Shown: piece after piece, positions 1 to 8,575 of the stretch | Layout of the letters: the number at the start of each line of letters is the position of its first letter | How positions within the stretch are numbered: the first letter of the stretch is position 1 | Assembly: GCF_032911445.1 (NCBI RefSeq) | Contig: NZ_JAWJEJ010000002.1 | Coordinates: 806,001 to 870,000, forward strand | Source of the DNA: Sphingomonas sp. HF-S4 | GTDB taxonomy: Bacteria; Pseudomonadota; Alphaproteobacteria; Sphingomonadales; Sphingomonadaceae | Direction: 5' to 3' | DNA: 64,000 nt | The notes under the pieces: model-generated | Told to the model about the DNA's origin: nothing | The model's input: the letters and a program-made list of their open reading frames with translations, nothing else | Databases searched by the model: none | Position numbers and translations under genes: made by a program

Positions 1-87
1 CAGGCTGATCGAGGTCTGGTGCCCGGCGATGGTGACCGATCTTTTGACCGGGCCGCGGAACCCGCCCTGAGGCGGATCGACCTTCAT
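1..87 (-). CDS. Ribbon-helix-helix domain protein (N-terminal fragment, runs off the window)
   Basis: Only the first 29 codons are inside the window. The start ATG shares ATGA with the cobT stop codon, so it is the next gene of the cobST operon. The visible peptide has a short basic lead followed by [16 protein letters not shown], the beta strand that opens ribbon-helix-helix DNA-binding folds of the kind seen in small alphaproteobacterial proteins. The rest of the fold is outside the window, so the family call rests on about 15 residues. It may be a small DNA-binding regulator; its target is unknown. Confidence 0.6.
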   Translation of the reverse strand, partial: MKVDPPQGGFRGPVKRSVTIAGHQTSISL

Positions 88-1910
88 TCGCTGTCGAACA
101 AGGCGGCCAATTGCTCGACCATCGTGCCGGCGAGCTGCTCGGCGTCCATGATCGTCACGGCGCGCTGATAGTAGCGGGTGACGTCGTGGCCGATGCCGAT
201 CGCCACCAGCTCGACCGGCGAGCGCGTCTCGATCCAGTTGATCACCTGGCGCAGATGGCGTTCGAGGTACGAGCCGCTGTTCACCGAGAGCGTGGAATCG
301 TCGACCGGCGCACCGTCCGAGATCACCATCAGGATCTTGCGCTCCTCGGGCCGCCCGATCATTCGGCCATGCGCCCACAGCAGCGCCTCGCCATCGATAT
401 TCTCCTTGAGCAGCCCCTCGCGCATCATCAGCCCCAGGCTGCGCTTGGCGCGGCGCCACGGCTCGTCGGCCTGCTTGTAGACGATGTGGCGGATGTCGTT
501 GAGCCGGCCGGGCTGGGTGGGGCGGCCCTCGGCGAGCCATTTCTCGCGTGCCTGTCCGCCCTTCCACGCGCGGGTGGTGAAGCCGAGGATCTCGGTCTTG
601 ACGCCGACGCGCTCGAGCGTGCGCGCCATGATGTCGGCGCTGATCGCGGCGATCGAGATCGGCCGCCCGCGCATCGATCCCGAATTGTCGATGAGCAAGG
701 TGACGACGGTGTCGCGGAATTCGGTGTCGCGCTCGATCTTGTACGACAGCGACTGCATCGGATTGACCACGACGCGCGCCAGCCGCGCCGCGTCGAGCAG
801 CCCCTCGTCCTGGTCGAAATCCCAGCTGCGGTTCTGCTGCGCCATCAGCCGGCGCTGGAGCCGGTTGGCGAGCTTGGTCACCGCGCCCTGCAGATGGACG
901 AGCTGCTGGTCGAGATACGAGCGGAGGCGATCGAGCTCCTCGGCATCGCACAGTTCGGTCGCGGCGATCACTTCGTCGAACTGGGTCGTGTAAGGGCGAT
1001 ATTCGAACTGCGGCGGCAAGTCACTCCACGGGCGGTTGGGGCGGTTGGGCATCATGCCTTCCTCGCCTTCGTCGCCGGGCTCGCCGTCGCCATCGTCCAT
1101 CATCTCGGACTGGCTGTCCTCGCCCTGCTCGCTTTCGTCGGACTCGCGCTGCTCGCCGCGCGCCTCGACCTGGCCTTCGCCCTGCTGGGCTTCGCTCTCG
1201 CCGTCCTCGTCGGTCTGCTCGTCCTGGTCGTCGGTGCCCTCATCGTCGCCGCCGCCTTCGTCGGCCTCGTCCGGGATCATCTCGCCTTCGATCAGTTCGA
1301 GATCCTGGAGCAGCTTGGTCGCGAGGCTGGCGAACGCCTTCTGGTCGTCGATCGTCAACGCAAGCGCGTCGAGATCCTCGCCGGCGCGCTCCTCGATCCA
1401 GTCGCGGATCAGCGCCATGCCCATCGCCGCACTGGCGGGGGCCTCGCGTCCGGTCAGCCGCTCGCGGACCATGAGGCCGAGCGCCGTCGACAGCGGCACT
1501 TCCTCGCGGTTGCGCGCGCGCGAGATGGGATCCGAGCGCAGGCGCAGCGCCAGCGAATGCTCGAGATTGTCGGCGATCCCGGCATAACCGCGCGACCCCA
1601 GCGCTTCCACGCGGGCGCTCTCGACTGCGTCGAATACGGCGCGCGCCACCGGCTCTTTCGGTGCGCCGCGCTGGTGGATCGCGGTGTCGTGGTGGCGCAT
1701 GCGCAGCGCGAAACTGTCGGCGAAGCCGCGCGCTTCCGCGATCTGCTCGAGCGGCAAGGTGCGCGAGGGCATCGGCACCTTGATGCTCTTGCCGTCCTGC
1801 CGCGGCGCTTCGGAGGTGAAGCTGAGCTCGGCCTCGGCCTCGCCCGACAGCGCGCGCGCGGTGCCGCCCAGGACGTTGCGCAACCGTTCGAGGGGGGAAT
1901 CGACAGCCAT
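84..1910 (-). CDS. cobT: CobT-type cobaltochelatase subunit (VWA/MIDAS protein)
   Basis: About 608 aa. CobT pairs with the AAA+ ATPase CobS and the CobN subunit to insert cobalt into hydrogenobyrinic acid a,c-diamide in the aerobic B12 pathway. Visible layout: a helical N-terminal part, a very acidic Asp/Glu/Gly-rich linker at about residues 210-290, and a C-terminal von Willebrand A domain with the MIDAS motif DNSGS near residue 408. I chose the ATG at 1910 because it overlaps the vapC stop as TAATG; a TTG at 1916 would add two residues. No cobN or other cobalamin synthesis gene is in the window, so this may be an orphan CobST pair with another chelatase-like role. Confidence 0.9.
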   Translation of the reverse strand: MAVDSPLERLRNVLGGTARALSGEAEAELSFTSEAPRQDGKSIKVPMPSRTLPLEQIAEARGFADSFALRMRHHDTAIHQRGAPKEPVARAVFDAVESARVEALGSRGYAGIADNLEHSLALRLRSDPISRARNREEVPLSTALGLMVRERLTGREAPASAAMGMALIRDWIEERAGEDLDALALTIDDQKAFASLATKLLQDLELIEGEMIPDEADEGGGDDEGTDDQDEQTDEDGESEAQQGEGQVEARGEQRESDESEQGEDSQSEMMDDGDGEPGDEGEEGMMPNRPNRPWSDLPPQFEYRPYTTQFDEVIAATELCDAEELDRLRSYLDQQLVHLQGAVTKLANRLQRRLMAQQNRSWDFDQDEGLLDAARLARVVVNPMQSLSYKIERDTEFRDTVVTLLIDNSGSMRGRPISIAAISADIMARTLERVGVKTEILGFTTRAWKGGQAREKWLAEGRPTQPGRLNDIRHIVYKQADEPWRRAKRSLGLMMREGLLKENIDGEALLWAHGRMIGRPEERKILMVISDGAPVDDSTLSVNSGSYLERHLRQVINWIETRSPVELVAIGIGHDVTRYYQRAVTIMDAEQLAGTMVEQLAALFDSE

Positions 1911-2296
1911 TACCAAAGCACCTTACAGCCGAACGCGGCGATTTCGCGGTCGCGCGTGAGGACGACGAGTTCGTCGATCAAGCCTTGCGCGGCAAGCACG
2001 CGATCGAACGGGTCACGATGATCACCCGGCATCAGGCCGGCCCTCACCGCATGATCATGCCGAATGGGGAGAAGATGAAACCCGTCTTCGCGCACTCCCT
2101 GTTCAAAACGGTCGATCTTGTCGGTCATCTCCGGCAGCTTGCCCAGGCGCACCTTGATGGACATCTCCAGGGCCGACGCTGCGCTCGCATAGACGGTGTT
2201 CGCATCGTCTTCGAGGACGGCGCGCGCGGGCTGAGACAGGCGAGCGTCGTTCGCCCACCACCACATCAACGCATGTGTATCGACCAGGACCTGCAT
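1910..2296 (-). CDS. PIN-domain toxin, VapC-like
   Basis: 128 aa, the usual size for a VapC-type ribonuclease. The acidic residues of a PIN active site are visible: D6 (VDTHALMW), E44 (SALEMS), D95/D98 (DHRDPFDR) and D116 (LTRDREIA). Family members cleave specific RNAs, often tRNA, when freed from antitoxin. The start ATG overlaps the antitoxin stop as TGATG, so the two are translationally coupled, and its own stop overlaps the cobT start as TAATG. A longer start upstream would run into the antitoxin gene and is not needed. The module is intact and looks functional. Confidence 0.88.
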   Translation of the reverse strand: MQVLVDTHALMWWWANDARLSQPARAVLEDDANTVYASAASALEMSIKVRLGKLPEMTDKIDRFEQGVREDGFHLLPIRHDHAVRAGLMPGDHRDPFDRVLAAQGLIDELVVLTRDREIAAFGCKVLW

Positions 2297-2571
2297 CAAT
2301 CCGCGCCCGAATATTTTCCTTCCCAAGCGGCCAGTTCGTCCTCGCCAAGCGGATCGAACCAGACCGAGTCAGGAATGTTGCGCAATTCGGGCCAGCGACC
2401 GGGCCTGCGCTTCGGCTTGTCCGGCTCGTTGAACGGAACAAGCTTGGCGTAGGGAATGCCCGCCTTGGCCAGCACGATCTCCTCCCCGGCATGCGCCCGG
2501 TCGAGCAGCCTCGAAAAATTGGTCTTGGCGTCGTGGACGTTCACGAAGTTGCGCGGATCGGCTTCGGCCAT
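2296..2571 (-). CDS. Phd/YefM-type antitoxin
   Basis: 91 aa. The N-terminal half (FVNVHDAKTNFSRLLDRAHA, then EEIVLAKAGIPYAKLVPF) is the Phd/YefM DNA-binding fold. The tail is longer, acidic and Trp-containing, as expected for the toxin-wrapping part. The ATG at 2571 is preceded by GGAGGT at good spacing; a TTG at 2583 lies upstream of that site and is rejected. The gene is followed by the PIN toxin with a one-base overlap. A perfect 9+9 bp palindrome just upstream is the likely autorepression operator. Such pairs commonly move horizontally, which fits its position inside cobST. Confidence 0.85.
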   Translation of the reverse strand: MAEADPRNFVNVHDAKTNFSRLLDRAHAGEEIVLAKAGIPYAKLVPFNEPDKPKRRPGRWPELRNIPDSVWFDPLGEDELAAWEGKYSGAD

Positions 2572-2583
2572 CGCTACCTCCAA

Positions 2584-2608
2584 GGTGGACTAGGCAAGTT
2601 AGTCCACC
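2584..2608. promoter_or_regulatory. Palindromic operator of the toxin-antitoxin module
   Basis: GGTGGACTA and TAGTCCACC form perfect 9-bp inverted arms around a 7-bp spacer, 13 bp upstream of the antitoxin ATG and 13 bp downstream of the cobS stop. Antitoxins of this type normally repress their own operon at such a site. It lies on the only route by which a cobS transcript reaches cobT, so it may also tune cobT expression. A weak terminator is the alternative reading, but there is no T-run. Confidence 0.6.
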
Positions 2609-2620
2609 GCTGCCGCGATC

Positions 2621-3625
2621 TCAAGCCTTGCCGACCACGCTCTCGGGCAGATCCTTGCCGAACACGCGCTGATAATATTCGGCGACCTGCGCGCGCTCGG
2701 CCTCGTCGCACTTGTTGAGGAACGAGAGGCGGAAGGCGAAGCCGACATCCTTGAAGATCAGCGCGTTCTGCGCCCAGGTGATCACCGTGCGCGGCGACAT
2801 CACTGTCGAGATGTCGCCGTTGATGAAGCCCTTCCGGGTGAGATCGGCGACGCGGACCATGTTCTCGACGGTCTGCTTGCCGTCGGGCTGGTCGTATTCG
2901 CCCGACTTGGCGAGGACGATCTGCGCCTCGACCGCGGCGGGGAGGTAGTTGAGCGTCACCACCACGTTCCAGCGGTCCATCTGGCCCTGGTTGATCTGCT
3001 GGGTGCCGTGATAGAGCCCGCTGGTGTCGCCGAGGCCCACCGTGTTGGCGGTGGCGAACAGGCGGAACCAGGGGTTGGGGCGGATCACGCGGTTCTGGTC
3101 GAGCAGCGTCAGCTTGCCCTCGGTTTCGAGCACGCGCTGGATCACGAACATCACGTCCGGGCGTCCGGCGTCGTACTCGTCGAAGACCAAGGCAGTCGGG
3201 GTCTGGATCGCCCAGGGGAGCAGGCCTTCGCGGAATTCGGTGACCTGCTGGCCGTCCTTGAGCACGATCGCGTCGCGGCCGATCAAGTCGATGCGGCTGA
3301 TATGCGCGTCGAGGTTGATGCGGATGCACGGCCAGTTGAGGCGCGCGGCGACCTGTTCGATGTGCGTCGACTTGCCGGTGCCGTGATAGCCCTGGATCAT
3401 CACGCGGCGATTGTGCGCGAAGCCTGCCAGAACCGCGAGCGTGGTATCGGCATCGAAGACATAAGCGGGATCGAGATCGGGCACGCGCTCGTCGGCCTCA
3501 CTGAACGCGGGGACTTCCATATCGATGTCGATGCCGAACACGTCGCGCACGCTGATCGTCTTGTCGGGGGCGTCGAGAATCGTCGTCTCGCGGCTGTCGG
3601 GCTGGGTGTTGGGGATGTCGGCCAT
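2621..3625 (-). CDS. cobS: CobS-type cobaltochelatase AAA+ ATPase subunit
   Basis: 334 aa from the ATG at 3625; an open frame continues upstream to 3910 but overlaps the neighbouring regulator on the same strand and has no family character. Walker A is GYHGTGKST (about 79-87) and Walker B is ALVFDEYD (about 145-152), followed by the [17 protein letters not shown] segment typical of CobS. CobS forms the ATP-driven ring that works with CobT on the CobN chelatase. In many alphaproteobacteria bolA and a J-domain gene lie directly beside cobS; here they are found 6 kb away at 9.9-10.9 kb. Confidence 0.92.
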   Translation of the reverse strand: MADIPNTQPDSRETTILDAPDKTISVRDVFGIDIDMEVPAFSEADERVPDLDPAYVFDADTTLAVLAGFAHNRRVMIQGYHGTGKSTHIEQVAARLNWPCIRINLDAHISRIDLIGRDAIVLKDGQQVTEFREGLLPWAIQTPTALVFDEYDAGRPDVMFVIQRVLETEGKLTLLDQNRVIRPNPWFRLFATANTVGLGDTSGLYHGTQQINQGQMDRWNVVVTLNYLPAAVEAQIVLAKSGEYDQPDGKQTVENMVRVADLTRKGFINGDISTVMSPRTVITWAQNALIFKDVGFAFRLSFLNKCDEAERAQVAEYYQRVFGKDLPESVVGKA

Positions 3626-3704
3626 GGCGCTCTTCCTGGTGTCCGCGGGCGCGGCGTTGGCCTTCGAGTTAGTCCCTCGCTTGCCGCACCGCAACGACGG
3701 ATGT

Positions 3705-4400
3705 TCAGTCGTTCTCGAACCTGGGCAGCCCAAACATGTCGACGAAGCGCTGCCCGGTGCCGAGGTCACCAGTGACCGCGACGCGGCCTTCGCGGATCGA
3801 CTCGGCCAGGGGGATTGGGCCGTAGAAGGTCCAGGCGAGCTTGAGCGGCTCGCCCGCGAACACGACCTCGGCGCCCTCCGGATCGCGGCGCTCGATATCG
3901 AGGCGCCCATTCGCGATCTGCGCGCGGAACGGCTCGCCGCCGATGCGGAAGCCGAGATCGGGCGCGAAGTCGGGGTCGGTGCGATTGTCCATCATCGTGC
4001 GCAGCGAGAGCATGAAGGCGGTGTTGCTGAGCGGCAACGTCACATCGTGTGCGGGCGAGCCCGCCGCCCAGCGGCTCAGCGCGAAGATCGGCTCTTCGAG
4101 TGCGCGGCCCCATTTGGTAAGCTCATAGACCTGGGCGTTAACGGGCGAGGGCAGCGCGCGGCGGCGCAGGATGCCGGCGCGCTCCATGCCCTCCAGGCGC
4201 TGGGTCAGGATGTTGGCGCTCAGCCCCTCGAGTGCATTGCGGACCTCGCCAAAGCGCCTCGGCCCGAGCAGCAATTCGCGCACGATCAGCAGCGTCCATC
4301 GCTCGCCTACCAGATCCATCGCAAGCGCCGTACCGCAGGCGTCCCGATACCAGCGGCGCATCTGGCTGAGATCACCGGTGGTTATTTTTTGTGACTCCAT
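3705..4400 (-). CDS. HxlR-family winged-helix regulator with C-terminal SCP2-like domain
   Basis: 231 aa. Residues about 15-105 are a winged-helix domain of HxlR type ([19 protein letters not shown], then [20 protein letters not shown]). The C-terminal 110 residues resemble the sterol-carrier-like domain found on some longer HxlR proteins and may bind a hydrophobic ligand. It is transcribed divergently from the nine-gene operon that starts at 4475, with only 74 bp between the starts, so it probably controls that operon and itself. No CxxC thiol switch is evident, unlike redox-sensing HxlR proteins. Confidence 0.82.
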   Translation of the reverse strand: MESQKITTGDLSQMRRWYRDACGTALAMDLVGERWTLLIVRELLLGPRRFGEVRNALEGLSANILTQRLEGMERAGILRRRALPSPVNAQVYELTKWGRALEEPIFALSRWAAGSPAHDVTLPLSNTAFMLSLRTMMDNRTDPDFAPDLGFRIGGEPFRAQIANGRLDIERRDPEGAEVVFAGEPLKLAWTFYGPIPLAESIREGRVAVTGDLGTGQRFVDMFGLPRFEND

Positions 4401-4417
4401 AGTTGTTTTTTATAACC
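4380..4417. promoter_or_regulatory. Putative operator/promoter between hxlR-type gene and DUF899 operon
   Basis: A strikingly AT-rich stretch in GC-rich surroundings contains two imperfect copies of GTTNTTTTTTNTRAC about 20 bp apart, bounded by GGTTAT and ATAACC. It covers the start of the regulator gene and the divergent promoter region. Autoregulated HxlR-type genes commonly have such sites. This is inference from pattern and position only. Confidence 0.4.
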
Positions 4418-4474
4418 GCGTCGGGCATCCAGATCAAGAAAGCGATTCGCGACACACGCAAAGCGGAGGTTTGC

Positions 4475-5185
4475 ATGACGGTCGAAACGATGCTGGCTCC
4501 GCCCGAGGTGCTCGCGGCGCGCGCCAAGTCGCGCTGGCCGGGTGAAAGCGCCGAGTACCGGGCCGCGCGTACCGCCCTGCTCGCCGAGGAAATTGCGTTG
4601 CGCCGGCAGATCGAGCGCGTGGCCGAGCGGCGCCGGGCGCTGCCGCCGGGGCCGGTTGTCGGCGACTATTGGTTCGAAGGTGTCGAAGGGCCGGTGACGC
4701 TCGCCGAGCTGTTCGGCGACAAGGAAACGCTGGTTGTCTACACATGGATGTTCGGGCCCGAGCGCGAACGGCCGTGCCCGATGTGCACGTCGCTGCTGTC
4801 GGCCTGGGAAGGCGAGGCGCGCGACATCCAGCAGCGCGTCGCGCTCGCCGTGACGGCACGGTCGCCGCTCGACAAACTCGAGGCGTTCGCCGCCGAGCGC
4901 GGCTGGCGCGACTTGCCGCTCTATTCGGACCCGAGCGGCGACTTCAGCCGCGATTACAATGCGATCGTCCCCGATGCCGGCGAGATACCGCAGCTGCTGG
5001 TGTTCACACGACGCGGCGGCACGATCCGCTTCTTCTGGGCCGGCGAGATGGACGACACCAGCGCCGATCCCGGCCAGGATCCGCGCGGCGCGCCCGATCT
5101 GATGCCGCTCTGGACGATTCTCGACTTCACCCCCGAGGGGCGCGGTGCTGAATGGTATCCGTCGCTCACCTACCCGAACGCTTAG
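4475..5185 (+). CDS. DUF899 thioredoxin-like family protein
   Basis: 236 aa. The family has a thioredoxin-like fold. The segment VVYTWMFGPERERPCPMCTS places a CPMC pair at residues 101 and 104 where thioredoxins carry their active site. The N-terminal 55 residues form a charged helix. The ATG at 4475 follows AGCGGAGG; the open frame begins earlier at 4403 but without a ribosome binding site. It is the first gene of the nine-gene operon, 10 bp before the next start. No function is established for the family; a disulfide or peroxide-related role is a guess from the CxxC. Confidence 0.82.
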   Translation: MTVETMLAPPEVLAARAKSRWPGESAEYRAARTALLAEEIALRRQIERVAERRRALPPGPVVGDYWFEGVEGPVTLAELFGDKETLVVYTWMFGPERERPCPMCTSLLSAWEGEARDIQQRVALAVTARSPLDKLEAFAAERGWRDLPLYSDPSGDFSRDYNAIVPDAGEIPQLLVFTRRGGTIRFFWAGEMDDTSADPGQDPRGAPDLMPLWTILDFTPEGRGAEWYPSLTYPNA

Positions 5186-5195
5186 GAGAAGAACG

Positions 5196-5636
5196 ATGCC
5201 GCAGATGATCTTCGTCAACCTGCCGGTGAAGGACGTCGCCAAATCGACCGTCTTCTACGAGGCAATCGGCTGCACCAAGGATCCGCGCTTCAGCAACGAG
5301 AACGCCAGCGCGATGCAGCTTTCGGAGGAGATCGTGTTCATGATCCTCGCCGAGGAATTTTTCCAGACCTTCACCCCCAAGGCGATTGCCGACGCGCATG
5401 CAGCCACCGAAGTGCTGATCTGCATCTCGCGCGACAGCCGCGAGGCAGTCGACGCGATCGTCGACGCTGCCGTGGCGGCGGGCGGCAAGGCCGATGTCGG
5501 GCCCAAACAGGACATGGGCTTCATGTACGGCCGCACGTTCGAGGATCCAGACGGCCATGTCTTCGAGCCGATGTTCATGGACCTGGAAGCAGCGATGGCG
5601 GCCTTCCCCGAGGGCCCGGCGCACGAGCCGGCCTGA
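5196..5636 (+). CDS. VOC (glyoxalase/bleomycin-resistance) family protein
   Basis: 146 aa with one VOC module pair: it opens MIFVNLPVKDVAKSTVFYEA and ends with the usual GRTFEDPDGHVFEPMFMD strand, where a metal-ligand Glu would sit. VOC proteins bind a metal and act on or sequester small electrophiles or antibiotics; the substrate cannot be read from sequence. AGGAGAA lies just before the ATG. Second gene of the operon, ten bases after the DUF899 stop and ten bases before the DUF4287 gene. Confidence 0.82.
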   Translation: MPQMIFVNLPVKDVAKSTVFYEAIGCTKDPRFSNENASAMQLSEEIVFMILAEEFFQTFTPKAIADAHAATEVLICISRDSREAVDAIVDAAVAAGGKADVGPKQDMGFMYGRTFEDPDGHVFEPMFMDLEAAMAAFPEGPAHEPA

Positions 5637-5646
5637 GGAGCGCACG

Positions 5647-5877
5647 ATGTCCTTCCAGGCCTATTTGACCAATATCGAGGCGAAGACCGGCAGGAGCCCC
5701 GCCGACTTTCGTGCCTATGCCGCAGACAAGGATTGGCTGGCCGAGGGCGTGTTGCGGCCGGACATCAAGGTCGGCGGTGTCGTCGCCGACCTCAAGGACC
5801 GGTTCGGGCTCGGCCACGGCCACGCAATGGCGATCGTCGCGCTGCTCAAGGGCAGCAAGAAGGAAGGCGACGCCTGA
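5647..5877 (+). CDS. DUF4287 small protein
   Basis: 76 aa, soluble and helical. It begins MSFQAYLTNIEAKTGRSPAD and contains the FGLGHGHAMAIVALLKG segment characteristic of DUF4287. This domain occurs alone or fused to DUF5655-type regions in small proteins of unknown role, often near VOC and DUF1428 genes as here. The ribosome binding site GAGGAG is in the ten-base gap after the preceding stop. No catalytic residues can be suggested. Confidence 0.78.
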   Translation: MSFQAYLTNIEAKTGRSPADFRAYAADKDWLAEGVLRPDIKVGGVVADLKDRFGLGHGHAMAIVALLKGSKKEGDA

Positions 5878-5898
5878 TCCGATCGACAGGAGAGTATC

Positions 5899-6381
5899 AT
5901 GGACAAGCAGATCACCACCTGCATCTGGTATAACTACACCGCCGAGGAAGCCGCGAACTTCTATGTCGGGCTGTTCCCCGGCGGTCGCATCACCAGCGTC
6001 CAGCGGACCCCTGCGGACACGCCTTCGCAAAAGGCGGGCGACGTTATCGTCGTCGGGTTCGAACTGATGGGGCAGAAGTTCATCGGGCTGAACGGCGGGC
6101 CGATCTTCCCGCAGACCGAGGCGGTGAGCTTCACGATCCACACCGACGACCAGGAAGAGACCGACCGCTTCTGGAACGCGATCGTCGGCAATGGCGGGGC
6201 CGAATCGCAGTGCGGCTGGTGCAAGGACAAATGGGGGGTCAACTGGCAGGTCACCCCCAGGCAGTTGATCGCGCTCGGGCTGGAAAACCCCGATTGTGCC
6301 GCGGGCAAGCGGGTGATGGAGGCGATGATGGCGATGAAGAAGATCGACATCGCCGCGATCGAAGCCGCGGCCGCGGGCTGA
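5899..6381 (+). CDS. PhnB-like VOC family protein
   Basis: 160 aa. ITTCIWYNYTAEEAANFYVG and the ending GVNWQVTPRQL are hallmarks of the PhnB / 3-demethylubiquinone-methyltransferase-like branch of the VOC superfamily. Despite that name, members have no shown methyltransferase activity. It has two cysteines close together (SQCGWCKDKWG, about residues 110-113). Preceded by ACAGGAGAG and 21 bp after the DUF4287 gene. Second of three VOC genes in the operon, suggesting several related substrates or one multi-step route. Confidence 0.82.
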   Translation: MDKQITTCIWYNYTAEEAANFYVGLFPGGRITSVQRTPADTPSQKAGDVIVVGFELMGQKFIGLNGGPIFPQTEAVSFTIHTDDQEETDRFWNAIVGNGGAESQCGWCKDKWGVNWQVTPRQLIALGLENPDCAAGKRVMEAMMAMKKIDIAAIEAAAAG

Positions 6382-6391
6382 GGAGGGCGTC

Positions 6392-7045
6392 ATGACAATC
6401 GAGATCACGGCATTCAACTGGGTCCCCGACTTCGCCCGCGGTTTCGTCCGCGACCTCCGCCCGCGCTGGGCGTGCGAGGAACTCGGGCTGCCCTACACGA
6501 CGCGGCTGATCAGCCCGATGCCCCCCAAGCCCGCCGACTATCTGTGCGAGCAGCCCTGGGGGCAGGTGCCGGTGCTCCACGATGGCGGCGTCCAATTGTT
6601 CGAGAGCGGCGCGATCCTGCTCCACCTCGCCGAAAAGGACGAACGGCTGCTGCCACGCGATCCGCAGCGGCGGGCGACTGCGATCGCCTGGCTGTTCGCC
6701 GCGCTCAACAGCGTCGAGCCCTGGCTGTTCGAGCTGGCAAATGTCGAGATATTCTCGAAGGACGAGGATTGGGCGAAGCTGCGCAAGTCGAGCCTGGTCC
6801 GGGATACCGGCAAGCGGCTCGACGGTCTGGCCGACGCGCTCGGCGACCGCGAGTGGCTGGGCGAGGCGTTCGGCGTTGCCGACATCGCGATGGTCACGGT
6901 GCTGCGCGGTGCCGATCACGCGGACCTGATGTCGAGCCGCCCGCGGCTCGCCGACTATGTCGCGCGGGGCACCGCGCGCCCCGCATTCGAACGCGCGATT
7001 GCCGCGCAGCTTGCCGACTTCCGGCCCGAGCCGGTCGCGGCGTAA
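6392..7045 (+). CDS. Glutathione S-transferase family protein
   Basis: 217 aa. An N-terminal thioredoxin-like domain (about 1-85, with WGQVPVLHDGGVQLFESGAI giving the cis-Pro and the glutathione gamma-Glu binding Glu-Ser) is followed by an all-helical domain (about 95-210, with GVADIAMVTVLR). GSTs conjugate or reduce electrophiles with glutathione in the cytoplasm. A ribosome binding site AGGAGGG precedes the ATG and the gap to the PhnB-like gene is 10 bp. The substrate is unknown; the context points to detoxification. Confidence 0.88.
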   Translation: MTIEITAFNWVPDFARGFVRDLRPRWACEELGLPYTTRLISPMPPKPADYLCEQPWGQVPVLHDGGVQLFESGAILLHLAEKDERLLPRDPQRRATAIAWLFAALNSVEPWLFELANVEIFSKDEDWAKLRKSSLVRDTGKRLDGLADALGDREWLGEAFGVADIAMVTVLRGADHADLMSSRPRLADYVARGTARPAFERAIAAQLADFRPEPVAA

Positions 7046-7061
7046 TCCGAGGAGAGAGACG

Positions 7062-7787
7062 ATGCCTTATGTCGATGGGTTCCTGACCCCGGTCCCGACC
7101 GCCAACAAGGAAGCGTACCGCAAGCACGCCGCGGAGGCCGCCGACCTGTTCCGCAACCTCGGCGCCACGCGGATGATCGAGGCTTGGGGCGACGACGTGC
7201 CCGACGGCAAGGTCAACGATCTCAAGCAATCGGTGCAGCTCAAGCCCGACGAGACCGTGCTGTTCAGCTGGATCGAATATCCCGATGCCGCGACCGGCAA
7301 GGCCGCGGGCGAGAAGATGGCGAACGATCCCAGGACCGCCGAGATGATGAAGAACATGCCGTTCGACGCCCGCCGGATGGTCTATGCCAGCTTCGATTCG
7401 ATCCTCGATCAGGGGGCGGGCGGCACGCCGGGCTATGTCGACGGCTTCGTCGTCGCGGTGCCGGATGCGAAGAAGGACGCCTATCTCGCGATGGCCCGGA
7501 AGGCCGCGGGGATGTTCGAGAAGCATGGCGCGCTGCGCGTCGTCGAGACCTGGGCCGCCGACATCCCCGAGGGCAAGGTCACCGATTACACCCGAGCGAC
7601 GCTGCGCGAGGAGAACGAAAACGTCGTCTATTCGTGGATCGAATGGCCCGACAAGCCGACCCGCGACGCCACCTGGGAGAAGATCATGGCCGATCCGGAG
7701 ATGCAGCCGGGCAACGACATGCCCTTCGACGGCAAGCGGATGATGTGGGGTGGCTTCGTGCCGATCCTCGACGAGAAACTCGGCTGA
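7062..7787 (+). CDS. Double DUF1428 protein
   Basis: 241 aa made of two tandem copies of a domain that usually stands alone at about 120 aa. Copy 1 starts YVDGFLTPVPTANKEAY and copy 2 starts YVDGFVVAVPDAKKDAY near residue 125. Both end with a conserved MPFD..RM segment and a short tail leading to PILD. DUF1428 has a ferredoxin-like alpha/beta dimeric fold, so this protein is effectively a covalent dimer. GAGGAGAGAG precedes the ATG. Function is unknown. Confidence 0.85.
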   Translation: MPYVDGFLTPVPTANKEAYRKHAAEAADLFRNLGATRMIEAWGDDVPDGKVNDLKQSVQLKPDETVLFSWIEYPDAATGKAAGEKMANDPRTAEMMKNMPFDARRMVYASFDSILDQGAGGTPGYVDGFVVAVPDAKKDAYLAMARKAAGMFEKHGALRVVETWAADIPEGKVTDYTRATLREENENVVYSWIEWPDKPTRDATWEKIMADPEMQPGNDMPFDGKRMMWGGFVPILDEKLG

Positions 7788-7801
7788 GCGGGAGAGACAC
7801 G

Positions 7802-8575
7802 ATGACCAACCCTCACGGAACACCGATCTGGTACGAACTGATCACCGGCGATCCCGATGCGGCGGGCGTCTTCTACGCGAAGGTGATCGGCTGGCAGCGC
7901 GGAGAGACGCCCGGCAGCACCACTGACGGCAGCGGCGGCTATCAGGTCTACGCCGCCCCTGACGGGCAAGGCGTCGCGGGGATGATGCAGATCCCCGAAG
8001 GCGCGCCGCCCGAGCCGCGCTGGTTCAGCTATGTCGGCGTGGACGACGTCGATGCCGCAGCCGCGAAGATCGCGGCGGCGGGCGGCAGCATCCAGATGCC
8101 GCCGACCACGATGGAAGGCGTCGGGCGGATGGCAATGGTCACCGATCCACAGGGTGTGCCCTTCTATGTGATGAAGGGTGCCAGCCCCGAGGCGAGCACG
8201 GCGTTCAAGCGCATGGCGCCTGGGCATGGCGAATGGAACGAGCTCCAGACCAGCGACGACCAGGCCGCGCTCGCTTTCTACGGCGAGCAGTTCGGCTGGA
8301 TCAAGGACGGCGCGATGCCGATGGGTCCGATGGGCGACTATACCTTCCTCAGCCACGACGGCGGGGTGATCGGCGCCGTGATGAAGGTGCAGGGCGGCAA
8401 GCCCCCGCACTGGAACTACTTCTTCCGCGTCGGCGGGATCGACGAGGCCAAGGAGCGGATCGAAGCGAATGGCGGTGCCGTCGTGGACGGGCCGCATGAG
8501 GTTCCGGGCGGAGACTTCGTTATCTATGCCAAGGATCCGCAGGGTGCCGCGTTCGGCGTGGTCGGCTCGCGCTGA
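7802..8575 (+). CDS. VOC family protein with two glyoxalase modules
   Basis: 257 aa. Module 1 (about 8-122) opens PIWYELITGDPDAAGVFYAK; module 2 (about 133-255) opens GEWNELQTSDDQAALAFYGE. Each closes with a DPQG strand (VTDPQGVPFYVMKG, AKDPQGAAFGVVG). Such two-module proteins are commonly annotated as glyoxalase or hydroxylase-like; metal ligands cannot be assigned with certainty. GAGAGACACG precedes the ATG. Its TGA overlaps the next ATG as TGATG, so the GST that follows is translationally coupled. Confidence 0.84.
   Translation: MTNPHGTPIWYELITGDPDAAGVFYAKVIGWQRGETPGSTTDGSGGYQVYAAPDGQGVAGMMQIPEGAPPEPRWFSYVGVDDVDAAAAKIAAAGGSIQMPPTTMEGVGRMAMVTDPQGVPFYVMKGASPEASTAFKRMAPGHGEWNELQTSDDQAALAFYGEQFGWIKDGAMPMGPMGDYTFLSHDGGVIGAVMKVQGGKPPHWNYFFRVGGIDEAKERIEANGGAVVDGPHEVPGGDFVIYAKDPQGAAFGVVGSR

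Noticed and set aside
111..2021. Long plus-strand open frame of over 600 codons opposite cobT
   Set aside because: Composition is that of a shadow frame in GC-rich DNA (runs of Arg, Leu, Asp, His), no family motif, and cobT on the other strand is certain.
3626..3910. N-terminal extension of CobS by 95 residues
   Set aside because: The extension overlaps the HxlR-type gene on the same strand in another frame, is Ser/Arg-rich and has no similarity to CobS.
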